Below, piece after piece: positions 9,401 through 17,050 of a stretch of 64,000 nt of DNA (the stretch's first letter is position 1; each line of letters begins with the position of its first letter). Under the pieces are notes generated by a model. The model made no database searches. It was not told the origin of the DNA and worked only from the letters and a program-made list of their open reading frames with translations. The stretch comes from VXMF01 sp965206775. Lineage in GTDB: Bacteria > Acidobacteriota > Terriglobia > Bryobacterales > UBA6623. A program made the translations under genes and the position numbers. The stretch is from assembly GCA_965206775.1 (NCBI GenBank), contig CBDBKU010000002.1, positions 2,728,001-2,792,000 on the forward strand, read 5' to 3'.

Positions 9401-9634
9401 TGGATCATCGAGGGTCCGGGGCTTGTCAATCTCGACTTGATGATTTCCCGGACGTTCACTCTCAGCGAGGGTCTTGCGCTTGACTTCCGGACGGAGTTCT
9501 TCAATGTCTTCAACGAGGCGCATTTCAATTTCCCGAACGGAACAATCAACCGGCCGGCAGGCGGACGCATCTCGTCCACCTCGGAATGCTGCCCGGCCCG
9601 GCAGGTTCAATTCGGGATGAAGCTCATCTTCTGA
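6425..9634 (+). CDS. TonB-dependent receptor with carboxypeptidase-regulatory domain (Oar-like)
   Basis: 1069 aa from ATG 6425, preceded by GGGAGAGGA at 6411-6419. A signal peptide ends near VASA|Q (residue about 26). Next comes a carboxypeptidase-regulatory-like beta fold (about 28-110; GIVSDSSGAAVAGASVQV is characteristic). A plug domain (about 115-235) follows, with the MPLNGRNYQEL and TLDGADNNN motifs typical of acidobacterial Oar-like proteins. A long beta-barrel ends in a C-terminal Phe (MKLIF), as expected for outer-membrane insertion. The family imports large ligands such as oligosaccharides or peptides, powered by TonB. No SusD-like partner is adjacent, which fits Acidobacteriota rather than Bacteroidota. 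The ligand is not predictable from sequence. A second paralogue lies at 59673. Confidence 0.93.
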   Translation: MTTTLGFRKLAAWSASLFLALAVASAQTDTATITGIVSDSSGAAVAGASVQVVHQANGLEYGTESNPTGNYVITALPIGTYDLTATTDGFQTLFRPNITLNAGSRARVDVELQVGSITETVEVTADLPLLESETSSLGQAIENTTITQMPLNGRNYQELAVLTAGVLPSRRQNFVEDAFSVNGAGFDQNVFTLDGADNNNYFSGVVVASNQAVKPSIDAIQEFKMETHNYGAEFGRGGGAIVQVTTKSGTNAFHGTAFEFLRNDKLDANDFFNSGRPQPPFRQNQFGATFGGPVVKDRMFFFGSYEGTRIREKLTRLSIIPTPEQVGGDFSGVAAIHDPMTQAADGTRTRFADDRIPASRMDPVASQMVNLYPAPNRGGRQNYLFNPSRNREDDKVDGRFDWRVATNHTIFARFSHLNFDRLEPGNLPLPASGGNTAVRFSRAKTGVLNWTAAIGGTMVNELRVAYNRLEGGIDTPTQTQLWKEFGFKGLFDREDINGLPDFRPSGYRTVGDRNFAPDPRKQDVRQIVESLSLTKGNHSLKIGVNIRNFVRWSGITNFARGRFFFNNQFTRAVAGVRGGGDGLADSLLGMTSSVRFSTPLNVRRHAYASETYIQDNWKVTPKLSLNLGLRYEYQSPYVEQNDRAQNFIIDPDDSRFGTLIPTGSGVEGRSFRKRDLNDWGPRVGLAYQVTPKTVIRAGFGVFYVGTFRLPVLADPTANPPFYLQNDIPSQVASATSRVLIRDGIPADALNPDVIAGRSLVGVWPFSFRNGMTNQWNINFQQSLPGNSLVSFAYVGSNTVHTESGANLNQPEPGPGGNNPRRWFPQFANVTTNPAIGGANYQGLEAKFERRFSGGFSMLSGYTWSKTLAKQLGQRTSYWHLAPEKTTSRQHLPQRVFFAGVWDLPFGSDRKYATQGPLAKLIGGWQISPIFEAQRGLPLSASVAGNPANTTGGQRPNRIGDGNLPRSQRTPERWFDIGAFEVPDRFTFGNSAAWIIEGPGLVNLDLMISRTFTLSEGLALDFRTEFFNVFNEAHFNFPNGTINRPAGGRISSTSECCPARQVQFGMKLIF

Positions 9635-9645
9635 GCAACTCTGCC

Positions 9646-9691
9646 CCCGTGGCCGCGGGGAGGAACAACGGGCCCTCTCCGCGGTCACGGG
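9646..9691 (+). terminator. bidirectional hairpin between convergent genes
   Basis: Bases 9646-9662 pair with 9675-9691 over 17 bp with two G-U pairs and a 12-nt loop. It starts 12 nt after the receptor stop and overlaps the last codons of the opposing TPR gene (stop at 9685-9687). It has no T run, but symmetry and position suit a shared terminator. Confidence 0.55.
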
Positions 9692-11259
9692 CCGATAGCC
9701 GCCTCCAGCGCTCGGAGATCGCGTTCAACCTCCCGAGCGAGGTCTGACTGGCCCATTTCGATGGCACGCTCGCGGGCCTGCCGGGCATATCGCACGGCTT
9801 GGCCGAGTTCGTCGATTCGCAGGTAGGCATCGGCCAGCCCGTAGAGATAGGTGGGCGTTCGATCGTCGACTGGTTCGCGAGTCTTCAGGAGGTGGCGGAT
9901 CGCCTCATGAACCCGGTCCTCGCCGATCAGATAACGGGCCATATGAAAGTTGGCCGAGCGATGGCCGGATTCGTATTCCAAGGCGAGCCGAAAGTGAGCG
10001 ATTGCCTCGCTGGCCTGCCCGGATTGGTCTAGGACCCACCCCAGTTCCGCGTGGGTGTTTGCGGCGAGCGGGTTGATCTCCAGTGCGCGGCGGAAGCTTC
10101 TGGCTGCCTCGGGTAGCAGGTTGCGGCCGGCTAGGAGCGTCCCCCAGTTGACATGCAATTCCTCCGAGTCCGGATCGAGTTCCAGCCCTCGCTCGTAGTG
10201 GCGCTCAGCGTCTTCGAACCGTCCGAGCCTGCCGTATGCCGCGACAAGGTTGACGTGCGGCTGGGGGTAGCCGCTGTCAGCCTCGACCGCCTCTTGGTAC
10301 GCTCGCACCGCGTCTGCCAGCAAGCCGGATCGCTCGAACCTCAAGCCCTCTTGGAGACGCTCGTGCTTGTCGGTCCGAAGGCCATGGACAGCCGCCATCA
10401 GCGGATCGCTCATCGGGGGGGCAAGCCGGTTCCCATCCTCGATCAGCTCCATTTGGCGCGACGAATCGCTCTGGCGCCCGAGACCTCGGTACAGCATCGC
10501 CATGGCGTACCGCACTGCCCCCGCCTCCGGTGCCAGGTCGATGGCCCGCATGTAGGCTCGGAGCGCCGCTACCGTATCCCCCTCGGAATCGCACGCCCGT
10601 CCGAGCCCGTAGTGCGAGCGAGCGCTCGACGGGTCCAGTGCGACTGCACCTTCGAAGACTCTCCTGCTTTCGGTTGGCCGACCGTCCCCAAGCAACGAAT
10701 CGCCTAGGCGGATTCTGGCCGCGACCGAGTCTGGCGCCAGCGAGACGGCTTTGCGAAGGTGCCGCGCCGCCTCGGCATGGCCGCCGAGTTCCGCATGAAC
10801 TGATCCCAGGTAGTACGGCCAGCGCCAGTCGCGTGGGGCAAGCGCGGCCGCACGGCGGTAGCATGCGATCGATTCGTCTCGCAATTCGTAGGCGTGCAAG
10901 GCAATTCCGAACGAACCGTTCGCCTCGGCGTCCTGCTGGTTGCCGACGGCGTGGTTTCGTGCCCGGCCCAGGGTCGCCCGGGCTTCCGGCGACATTCCCT
11001 CCAGCTGCAGGGAGGGCAGGGGAGGTGTGCCGGATCGTTCCACGGAACTCTCGCCGCAAGTGGCTAGGACGGCAATCAAGCCCGCTGCAACTGCGGTCAA
11101 GCTTGCTCGCCTGCAAAGCCGCGATCGAACGGCCGCGGGCTGGAACGCTGCGCGCGATCTTGGCTGGTCGCGGACGGAAAGGCTCAGCCGACGGGCCCGG
11201 GTGCCCGTCCGAGGCGCGTCCGGGCTACGCCCCGAGCCAGCGCGCATATGCCATCGCAT
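9685..11259 (-). CDS. tetratricopeptide-repeat protein, probably exported or membrane-anchored
   Basis: About 524 aa. The C-terminal 400 residues are a chain of roughly ten TPR units (for example YYLGSVHAELGGHAEAARHL, HYGLGRACDSEGDTVAALRA and TYLYGLADAYLRIDELGQAV), a protein-protein interaction scaffold. Near residue 55 a hydrophobic stretch ends in LIAVLATCGESS, which looks like a lipobox. However, it sits about 50 residues after the first ATGs (11259, 11247), and the codons just before it (GTT, GTC) cannot start translation, so the true start is uncertain. The gene begins about 20 nt after the multiheme cytochrome and is third in a minus-strand operon with it and uvrA. TPR proteins often accompany multiheme cytochromes in Acidobacteriota, but the role is unknown. 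Confidence 0.75.
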   Translation of the reverse strand: MRWHMRAGSGRSPDAPRTGTRARRLSLSVRDQPRSRAAFQPAAVRSRLCRRASLTAVAAGLIAVLATCGESSVERSGTPPLPSLQLEGMSPEARATLGRARNHAVGNQQDAEANGSFGIALHAYELRDESIACYRRAAALAPRDWRWPYYLGSVHAELGGHAEAARHLRKAVSLAPDSVAARIRLGDSLLGDGRPTESRRVFEGAVALDPSSARSHYGLGRACDSEGDTVAALRAYMRAIDLAPEAGAVRYAMAMLYRGLGRQSDSSRQMELIEDGNRLAPPMSDPLMAAVHGLRTDKHERLQEGLRFERSGLLADAVRAYQEAVEADSGYPQPHVNLVAAYGRLGRFEDAERHYERGLELDPDSEELHVNWGTLLAGRNLLPEAARSFRRALEINPLAANTHAELGWVLDQSGQASEAIAHFRLALEYESGHRSANFHMARYLIGEDRVHEAIRHLLKTREPVDDRTPTYLYGLADAYLRIDELGQAVRYARQARERAIEMGQSDLAREVERDLRALEAAIGP

Positions 11260-11279
11260 CGATTCTTGAGAGTTTCCGG

Positions 11280-12161
11280 CTACAGAATAGCAGCGCGGCA
11301 AGCGGCCGGTATCTGGAGCGAGCAGCAGAGCGCGGCCCCCATCCAGCCAGCGATTCGGCGGGGCGTGGAACTTGGAAACCGGGACATGCCGACGCATTCG
11401 CCGGCATGCGAGCTGCCAGTTCGATGGCTAGCTTGCTCGGCGGTCGTTTCGGTCTGTTTCAGTGGCAGCCAGGCATGCAGCGCAGCCCGGAAGTCACGTC
11501 GACGCCCCGTGCAGGTGAACGGGTTGTCAATCCGCGGGCAGGCAGGCCCACTGCTTGACTCGCCAGGCTCTCCTCCAAGCCCCGCATTCTTGCCCGTGGA
11601 ATGCGTGTCGATGAATTCCCGCGAGTGATCCGCCGGTCGCAGGTCGACGCCCTCTAGATGGCACTCCTTGCAGGTGAACGGGTTGTCAATCCGCGTATGG
11701 CAGACGATGCAGTCGCCCATCATTGGCAAATGTGTCGATGACTCCACCGCCAGGCTCTCCTCCAAGCCCCGATGGCATGCTGCGCAGGCATTGCCGCTGT
11801 CTAGGAAGCGCCTGGCGTCCCCCGGCTTGCCGTAGTAGTTCCCGCTGTCGATCGCGGCAGCAATCAGCGGCGCAGCATCGCCGAGGCCGAGGTGGAACTC
11901 GTGGTCGAATCGGTAGGTGCGCTCGGCGGGCTCCCGCCCAGCGAGGGGACTCGTGTCGATCGAGGGTGCGGTCTGACCGTTGTGGCAAACAACGCATAGC
12001 TGTCCGTCCGGAAGGAGACTGTCCCCGGCATCTTGGCTCTTCGCGGCGGCGGAGTGGCACGTCTGGCAGTCGAGCCCCTGTTCCAAGTGGGTGCGGTGCG
12101 GGAAGGCCCAGTCCTGCGCTGCCAGCGGGGAGGCGAGCAGGGCGAGTGCGAGCAGCTTCAT
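11280..12161 (-). CDS. periplasmic multiheme cytochrome c (five CxxCH) with rearranged C-terminus
   Basis: 293 aa from ATG 12161. MKLLALALLASPLAAQ is a clear signal peptide. Five heme-binding motifs follow within about 170 residues (CQTCH, CVVCH, CAACH, CIVCH, CKECH), together with extra His such as FPHRTHLEQ and FDHEFHLG, as in class III/cytochrome c7-like proteins. It probably carries electrons in the periplasm. The ATG overlaps the uvrA stop codon (ATGA, 12158-12161), so translation is coupled. The last 110 residues look scrambled. A second RIDNPFTC appears but runs into TGRRR instead of a CxxCH, and the underlying DNA is an imperfect duplication (see 11498-11771). The five-heme core is therefore reliable; the tail is probably not native. 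Confidence 0.85.
   Translation of the reverse strand: MKLLALALLASPLAAQDWAFPHRTHLEQGLDCQTCHSAAAKSQDAGDSLLPDGQLCVVCHNGQTAPSIDTSPLAGREPAERTYRFDHEFHLGLGDAAPLIAAAIDSGNYYGKPGDARRFLDSGNACAACHRGLEESLAVESSTHLPMMGDCIVCHTRIDNPFTCKECHLEGVDLRPADHSREFIDTHSTGKNAGLGGEPGESSSGPACPRIDNPFTCTGRRRDFRAALHAWLPLKQTETTAEQASHRTGSSHAGECVGMSRFPSSTPRRIAGWMGAALCCSLQIPAACRAAIL
11498..11771. repeat. imperfect tandem duplication within the cytochrome gene
   Basis: Three blocks occur twice in the same order. A 10-mer GTCGACGCCC is at 11498-11507 and 11643-11652. A 26-mer is at 11511-11536 and 11670-11695. A 24-mer is at 11561-11584 and 11748-11771. The spacers between blocks differ in length and sequence. Offsets are 145, 159 and 187 nt, so only the middle block keeps the reading frame. 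Confidence 0.85.
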
Positions 12162-14986
12162 GCGAGCACCTCCCGGAGATATCGTCCGGTGTAGGATTCG
12201 GCGCATCGGGCGATCCGTTCCGGCGGGCCTTGCGCAACCACCCGGCCGCCCTGGTCGCCCCCTTCGGGCCCGAGGTCGATGACCCAGTCGGCGCATTTGA
12301 TCACGTCGAGATTGTGCTCGATGACCAGCAGCGTCGAACCGTTCTCCAGCAGCCTTTCGAACGCTCGCAGCAGCTTCTTTATGTCGTCAAAGTGCAAACC
12401 GGTCGTCGGCTCGTCGAACAGGAACAGGGTGTCGGACACGTTGGCGTCGCCGATGTGCAGCGCCAGCTTCATGCGCTGCGCCTCGCCTCCGGACAGCTGC
12501 GTCGCAGGCTGGCCCAGACGGATGTATCCTAATCCTACCTCCGCTAGCACGGAAAGCCTCTTGACGATCTTTCCGCTGGTTGAGAAAAAGCGAATCGCCT
12601 CGTCCACGGTCATCTCCAAGACCTCCCAGATATTCTTGCCCTGATAGGCGATATCGAGAGTCTCGGAGTGATAGCGCTTGCCGCCGCAGTCCTCGCAAGT
12701 CAGGTCCACGTCGGCGAGGAATTGCATGTCGACAGTCTGCCTGCCAGTGCCGTTGCACGTGGGGCAGCGACCTCCTGGCACGTTGAACGAGAACTGCGAG
12801 GATCGCATGCCGCGCTGCTGGGCCCGCCTGGTTCCCGCGAAAAGCAACCGGATATCGTCGAAGACGCCCACGTAGGTGGCCGGCACCGAGCGGGAGGTGC
12901 GGTCGGTCAGCGCCTGGTCGATCAGGATGACGTCGCGCAAGTGCTCGCAGCCGTCCATCTCAGAGCGGGGGACCCCCGTGAACAGGCCCCGAATGGTATT
13001 GGCCATGGTCCCGGTGGCCGAGCGCACGCCGGTATGGACAATCTCGTGCATCAGGGTCGACTTGCCAGACCCGGACACGCCCGTCACGGCCGTCATCAGT
13101 CCGATCGGGATCTCGAAGTCGATGCTCTTCAGGTTGTGCTTTGATGCGCCCTTGAAGGCTAGTTTATTCGCGGTCTTGGCGTTTCTGCGCTTTCGCGGAA
13201 TCGCGATTTCGGTGTGACCGCCGAGATACTGCCCGGTCAGAGAACCGCTGTTCCCCTGAATGCGGTCGAAACTGCCGCTGAAGACTACCTCGCCGCCATG
13301 CTCTCCCGCTCCCGGGCCTAGGTCGACCAAGTGGTCGGAGGCTCGCATCATCTCTCTGTCATGCTCGACCACGAAGATCGTGTTGCCGAGGTCGCGCAGC
13401 TCGTTGAGCACCCCGATTAGTCTCGTCGTGTCGCGACTGTGCAGCCCGATCGAGGGCTCGTCAAGCACGTAGCAGACGCCGACGAGGCGCGATCCGAGCG
13501 AGCTGGCGAGCTGGATTCGCTGGGCCTCGCCTCCTGAGAGGGTGGCGGCGCGGCGGTCAAGCGTAAGGTATTCCAGTCCCACGTCGTTGAGGAAACGAAG
13601 CCGGTTCTTGATCTCGATCAGCAGGCTGGCGGCTACCTCGGCTTCCCCGCCTTCGAGGTCGAGATTCTCGAAGAATTCCAGTGCGCTTGCAAGCGATCGT
13701 CCCAGAACGCGATCGATCGATTCGCCTCCGAGGCGGATATGCAAGATCTCTTGCGCGAGTCGCGCCCCGTGGCACTCAGGGCATTTGACCTGCTTGCGCC
13801 ATTGCGAGAGCAGGGCCGCGATATGCGGCTTCCATCTCTCGCCCTCCACGGTGGCGAGAAACCCCCGAATCCCTCCGTAACCCTTCCGGCCTTCCTCGAT
13901 AAGCTTGCGATGCTCCGGGCTGAGTTGTCGGTACGGAATGTCGACTGGGACGCCGTCCCCCTTCGCCACCTTAAGCATCCGCCTCTTGTACGCGCTGTAC
14001 TTCCTTTGCCAGACCGTGACGGCCCCCTCGCTCAAGCTCAGGTCGGGGCGGCCGACGATAAGATCCATGGAGTAATCCGAGACCTCTCCGTATCCCGAGC
14101 ACCGCGGACACGCGCCGTGGGGCGTGTTGAAGCTGAACATCTGCGGTTCCGGCCGCCGGTACCGGCGGGAACATCTGCGGCACTCGAACCGATTGCTGTA
14201 GCGAAGGATTCCGCCGGGCGGCTCGGCCTGCTGGAACAGCACCTCCCCGCATTCTCCGTAAGCGATCTCGACGGCTTCGGCCACACGTTCGCGAATGTCT
14301 CGGGCGATCGCGATGCGGTCCACCAGGACGTAGACCACGCTGCCGAAGTCGATGTCGAGCAACGACTCCGGCGTGGAGAAGTCAAAGACCGTTCCGTTCT
14401 GGAACAACCGCCTGTAGCCGCGATCCCGCAACTGCGCGAGCCTGGCACGCAGGCGCGAGGAATAGTCGCTGTAGCGGTCGTCGTAGTAGTAGGTTTCCTC
14501 GTCGATATCCTCCTTGCGAGCGGGGAACAGCACGTTCCATCGGGAGCCTTCCTCCTGCGCCAGCACTTCGCCGGCGACGATATCCACTCCGTCAGAAATG
14601 ACGAGATCACCGCATTCGACACAGTGAGTTCGCCCGGCCCGAGCGTAGAGGAGGCGCAGGAAGTCGGAGATCTCGGTGACGGTGGCGACCGTGGATCGCG
14701 GGTTCCGAGTGGTGTTCTTCTGGCGGATCGCCACTGTAGGCGCAATGCCGAGCACCTCGTCGACATCAGGCCGGTCCATGCGTTCTAGGAACTGCCTGGC
14801 ATACGAGGAGAGTGATTCGACGTACCGCCGGCGTCCCTCGGCGAAGATGATGTCGAAGACCAGCGATGACTTGCCCGAGCCCGACACGCCCGTGACGACG
14901 ACGAGCTGGTTGTGCGGCAGGCGCAGGTCGATGTTCTTGAGATTGTGAACCCGCGCACCGCGGATTTCGAGAAACTCCTCTGGCAC
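12158..14986 (-). CDS. uvrA: excinuclease ABC subunit A
   Basis: 942 aa, the usual UvrA length, and the best-recognised gene in the window. It is the DNA-damage sensor of nucleotide excision repair and acts as a dimeric ATPase that loads UvrB. Visible features are Walker A GVSGSGKSS near residue 34 and the motif SSYARQFLERMDRPDVDE. A first zinc module contains CRRCSRRYRR...CPRCSG, and CPECHGARL follows. The first ABC signature is LSGGEAQRIQLAS, a second Walker A is GVSGSGKST, and the second zinc module is CPTCNGTG...CEDCGGKRY. The second signature is LSGGEAQRMKLA, followed by FDEPTTGLHFDD. The start is a GTG at 14986, chosen because the family begins just before EIRGARVHNLKN; the ribosome site is weak. 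A TATAAT box lies at 15044-15049. The gene overlaps the downstream cytochrome by 4 nt, an unusual partner. Confidence 0.97.
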   Translation of the reverse strand: MPEEFLEIRGARVHNLKNIDLRLPHNQLVVVTGVSGSGKSSLVFDIIFAEGRRRYVESLSSYARQFLERMDRPDVDEVLGIAPTVAIRQKNTTRNPRSTVATVTEISDFLRLLYARAGRTHCVECGDLVISDGVDIVAGEVLAQEEGSRWNVLFPARKEDIDEETYYYDDRYSDYSSRLRARLAQLRDRGYRRLFQNGTVFDFSTPESLLDIDFGSVVYVLVDRIAIARDIRERVAEAVEIAYGECGEVLFQQAEPPGGILRYSNRFECRRCSRRYRRPEPQMFSFNTPHGACPRCSGYGEVSDYSMDLIVGRPDLSLSEGAVTVWQRKYSAYKRRMLKVAKGDGVPVDIPYRQLSPEHRKLIEEGRKGYGGIRGFLATVEGERWKPHIAALLSQWRKQVKCPECHGARLAQEILHIRLGGESIDRVLGRSLASALEFFENLDLEGGEAEVAASLLIEIKNRLRFLNDVGLEYLTLDRRAATLSGGEAQRIQLASSLGSRLVGVCYVLDEPSIGLHSRDTTRLIGVLNELRDLGNTIFVVEHDREMMRASDHLVDLGPGAGEHGGEVVFSGSFDRIQGNSGSLTGQYLGGHTEIAIPRKRRNAKTANKLAFKGASKHNLKSIDFEIPIGLMTAVTGVSGSGKSTLMHEIVHTGVRSATGTMANTIRGLFTGVPRSEMDGCEHLRDVILIDQALTDRTSRSVPATYVGVFDDIRLLFAGTRRAQQRGMRSSQFSFNVPGGRCPTCNGTGRQTVDMQFLADVDLTCEDCGGKRYHSETLDIAYQGKNIWEVLEMTVDEAIRFFSTSGKIVKRLSVLAEVGLGYIRLGQPATQLSGGEAQRMKLALHIGDANVSDTLFLFDEPTTGLHFDDIKKLLRAFERLLENGSTLLVIEHNLDVIKCADWVIDLGPEGGDQGGRVVAQGPPERIARCAESYTGRYLREVLA

Positions 14987-15043
14987 GGGCCGCGAGTCCG
15001 GAAAGCTGGGCTATTGGTCTTCGCGGGCGGGCCGCGAGTTTCC

Positions 15044-15070
15044 ATTATAGGCGCGGCCTCCGCATCGCAA
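15044..15070 (-). promoter_or_regulatory. candidate uvrA promoter
   Basis: On the minus strand a perfect TATAAT (15049-15044) lies about 58 nt before the uvrA GTG. The nearest -35 candidates are TTGCGA with a 15-bp spacer or AATTGC with 17 bp. No inverted SOS box was recognised. Confidence 0.5.
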
Positions 15071-15505
15071 TTCCGGACGCCGCCAGTGAGGCGCTCGGCT
15101 GGGTATCCGCCGGAAAAGGTGCTCCCGGCCTAGCCGGCTGACCATCCGGCAGACCAGTGCCGGTGATTCGTTGCGAAATGCCGCTGCCGGTCTCGGAGGG
15201 CGGGCATTCGCGGTTCGCTTGCCAAGTCGCTCCTCGCGCACCGGAATTGCTGGGCCCCGGGGCTCCGGCCAGCCCGAATCGGGGCTCTGCGAACTTGTCG
15301 GCGAAGTCTCCGGCGACGGTGGCCTCGCACCCGCCTACACGGGGAGGGCAGCGACTTCGGCCGTCCTCCAACCAGGCGTTTCTTCCGAATACGCGGGCTT
15401 AGTCGCTACAATGGATCTGCCTCGATCCAAGGCCCCGCAGATGGGCGCTACACTGGTGCCGGCGCGGTGTCTTGGAGCGCGCGGTTGCGGGGAGGATGTT
15501 TTTCA
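15071..15505 (+). other. intergenic region between uvrA and a TPR gene
   Basis: No gene seen. TACAAT at 15407-15412 may be a -10 for the downstream gene (leader about 90 nt), with only a weak TTCCGA -35. Confidence 0.4.
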
Positions 15506-16249
15506 ATGAAGCAGATCCTAAGTTTGATTCTGGCGGGCTTGGTGTGTACCGCGGGCCTTTTTGCCCAGATGCCGCAGTTCAAGTCACAGGAAGAGATCGA
15601 TGCCTTCATGAAGATCCAGAGCGGCGCTTCGGTTGAGGAGGGTGCCAGTGCTGGCGCGGATTTTATCGCGAAATTCCCGCAGAGCGACGCCGTAGGGCTT
15701 GCGAGCTACATGACGATGCTCTTCTACCAGCAGTTGAACAATTTCGACAGCATGCTGCTCTACGGGGGCATTGTGCTGGACAGCAACCCCGCACCGGGCG
15801 TCAAGACAGGCACGCTGATCTCGCTGGCGAACGCGATCCCGACCCGGACTCGTGAGTTCGACCTCGACAAGGAGGAGAAGCTGGGCAAGGCCGAAGACTA
15901 TGCGAAGGAGGCCATGGCCCTGATTCCGACCCTTGCCAAGCTGGATCCGAACATGACCGATGACGACTGGCTATCGACCAAGATGGAATTCATGTCGCAA
16001 TGCCACGAGGCCATCGGCACCGTGCATCTGAAGCGCGACAATTTTCCCGAGGCCGAGACGTCGTTGCGCAAGGCCCTGGAAATGGCGCCCACCCCGGTGC
16101 CTTTCACGATGTACAACCTCGCTACGGCTCTGTCCAAGCAAGGCAAGAACGACGAGGCTTCCGAGCTGGCGGATCGCTGTACGGCTGGTGGAGGAGTGCC
16201 AGCCAGTACCGGCGCCGACTTGTGCGCTGATCTCAAGAATTCCCTTTAG
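15506..16249 (+). CDS. exported TPR-like protein
   Basis: 247 aa from ATG 15506, preceded by GGGGAGGA at 15489-15496. Residues 1-21 (MKQILSLILAGLVCTAGLFA) are a signal peptide, so the protein is expected in the periplasm. The mature part is helical and low in aromatics. Weak TPR-like units are visible: FPQSDAVGLASYMTMLFYQQ, then HEAIGTVHLKRDNFPEAETS, then TMYNLATALSKQGKNDEASE near residue 205. The final segment has two Cys (DRCTAGGG, ADLCADL) that could pair. Small exported TPR proteins of this kind are common in Acidobacteriota and have no assigned function. It precedes rnc by about 50 nt and may be the first gene of that transcript. Confidence 0.8.
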   Translation: MKQILSLILAGLVCTAGLFAQMPQFKSQEEIDAFMKIQSGASVEEGASAGADFIAKFPQSDAVGLASYMTMLFYQQLNNFDSMLLYGGIVLDSNPAPGVKTGTLISLANAIPTRTREFDLDKEEKLGKAEDYAKEAMALIPTLAKLDPNMTDDDWLSTKMEFMSQCHEAIGTVHLKRDNFPEAETSLRKALEMAPTPVPFTMYNLATALSKQGKNDEASELADRCTAGGGVPASTGADLCADLKNSL

Positions 16250-16297
16250 GGAGGGAATGGGGCACTTCAAGCGCTCGATGCGCGAGACAGGCGGCGG

Positions 16298-17026
16298 ATG
16301 GCCATGCAGATGCCGGACGACCTGCGGAACCTCTCCGAGCGCCTGGGACACCGATTCCGGGATTTCTCGCTGCTCGAGCTTGCACTGACCCACGCCTCGG
16401 CGAGCAGCTTGGGAGCCGTGTCCAACCAGCGATTGGAACACCTCGGCGATGCGGCACTCGGACTGTCGGTATGCGACGCCCTGTACCGGCGCCACCCGGA
16501 CGGGTCTGAAGGGGACCTGACCAAGCTGAAGGCGAAGTACGTCAACAACCCGCACCTTGCAGCAGTGGCAAGGTCGTTGCGGGTCGGCTCCTGTCTGAGG
16601 ATGAGCGAGGCCGAGGATCAGCTCGGCGGTCGCGAAAAGGAAAGGTGCCTGGCGGATGCCATGGAAGCGGTGATTGGGGCGGTCTATCTTGACGGAGGTA
16701 TGGCCGCGGTCGCCCCGCTCGTCAATCGCTTCGTAGTCGTCGAGGATCCGTCCAACGGCGGAAGCAGCAAGGCTGCTCTGCAGGAGTGGCTTCAGTCGCG
16801 GGGCCGGGAAAGGCCCGACTACGCAATCGTCTCGGAGGTCGGCCCGTCGCATGCCCGCACCTATCGAGTCGAGGCGCGATGCGGCTCTCATACCGGACTG
16901 GGCGAGGCCAATCGGAAGAAGGCTGCGGAGGAGAAGGCTGCGGCTGACGTCCTCGAGCAGCTGGTCGCATCGGAGATCGCTGCTGCCAAGCCGGTCGGGG
17001 AGGTGCCCGGCTTGGCGCGAAGATAA
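16298..17026 (+). CDS. rnc: ribonuclease III
   Basis: 242 aa, full length for the family. It is an endonuclease that cleaves double-stranded RNA, processing rRNA precursors and structured mRNAs in the cytoplasm. The catalytic domain (about 8-150) shows the signature QRLEHLGDAALGL near 44-56 and DAMEAVIGAVYLDGG near 120, which supply the metal-binding Glu and Asp residues. A double-stranded-RNA-binding domain follows (about 158-228; SKAALQEWLQSRG through KKAAEEKAAADVL). One oddity is that the first Glu of the signature (ERLE, E38 in E. coli) is Gln here, while E41, D45, D114 and E117 equivalents are kept. The start is ATG 16298 or ATG 16304. The next gene starts 24 nt after its stop. Confidence 0.95.
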   Translation: MAMQMPDDLRNLSERLGHRFRDFSLLELALTHASASSLGAVSNQRLEHLGDAALGLSVCDALYRRHPDGSEGDLTKLKAKYVNNPHLAAVARSLRVGSCLRMSEAEDQLGGREKERCLADAMEAVIGAVYLDGGMAAVAPLVNRFVVVEDPSNGGSSKAALQEWLQSRGRERPDYAIVSEVGPSHARTYRVEARCGSHTGLGEANRKKAAEEKAAADVLEQLVASEIAAAKPVGEVPGLARR

Positions 17027-17050
17027 GTAGTGCGAAGTCGCGGAATTGTG

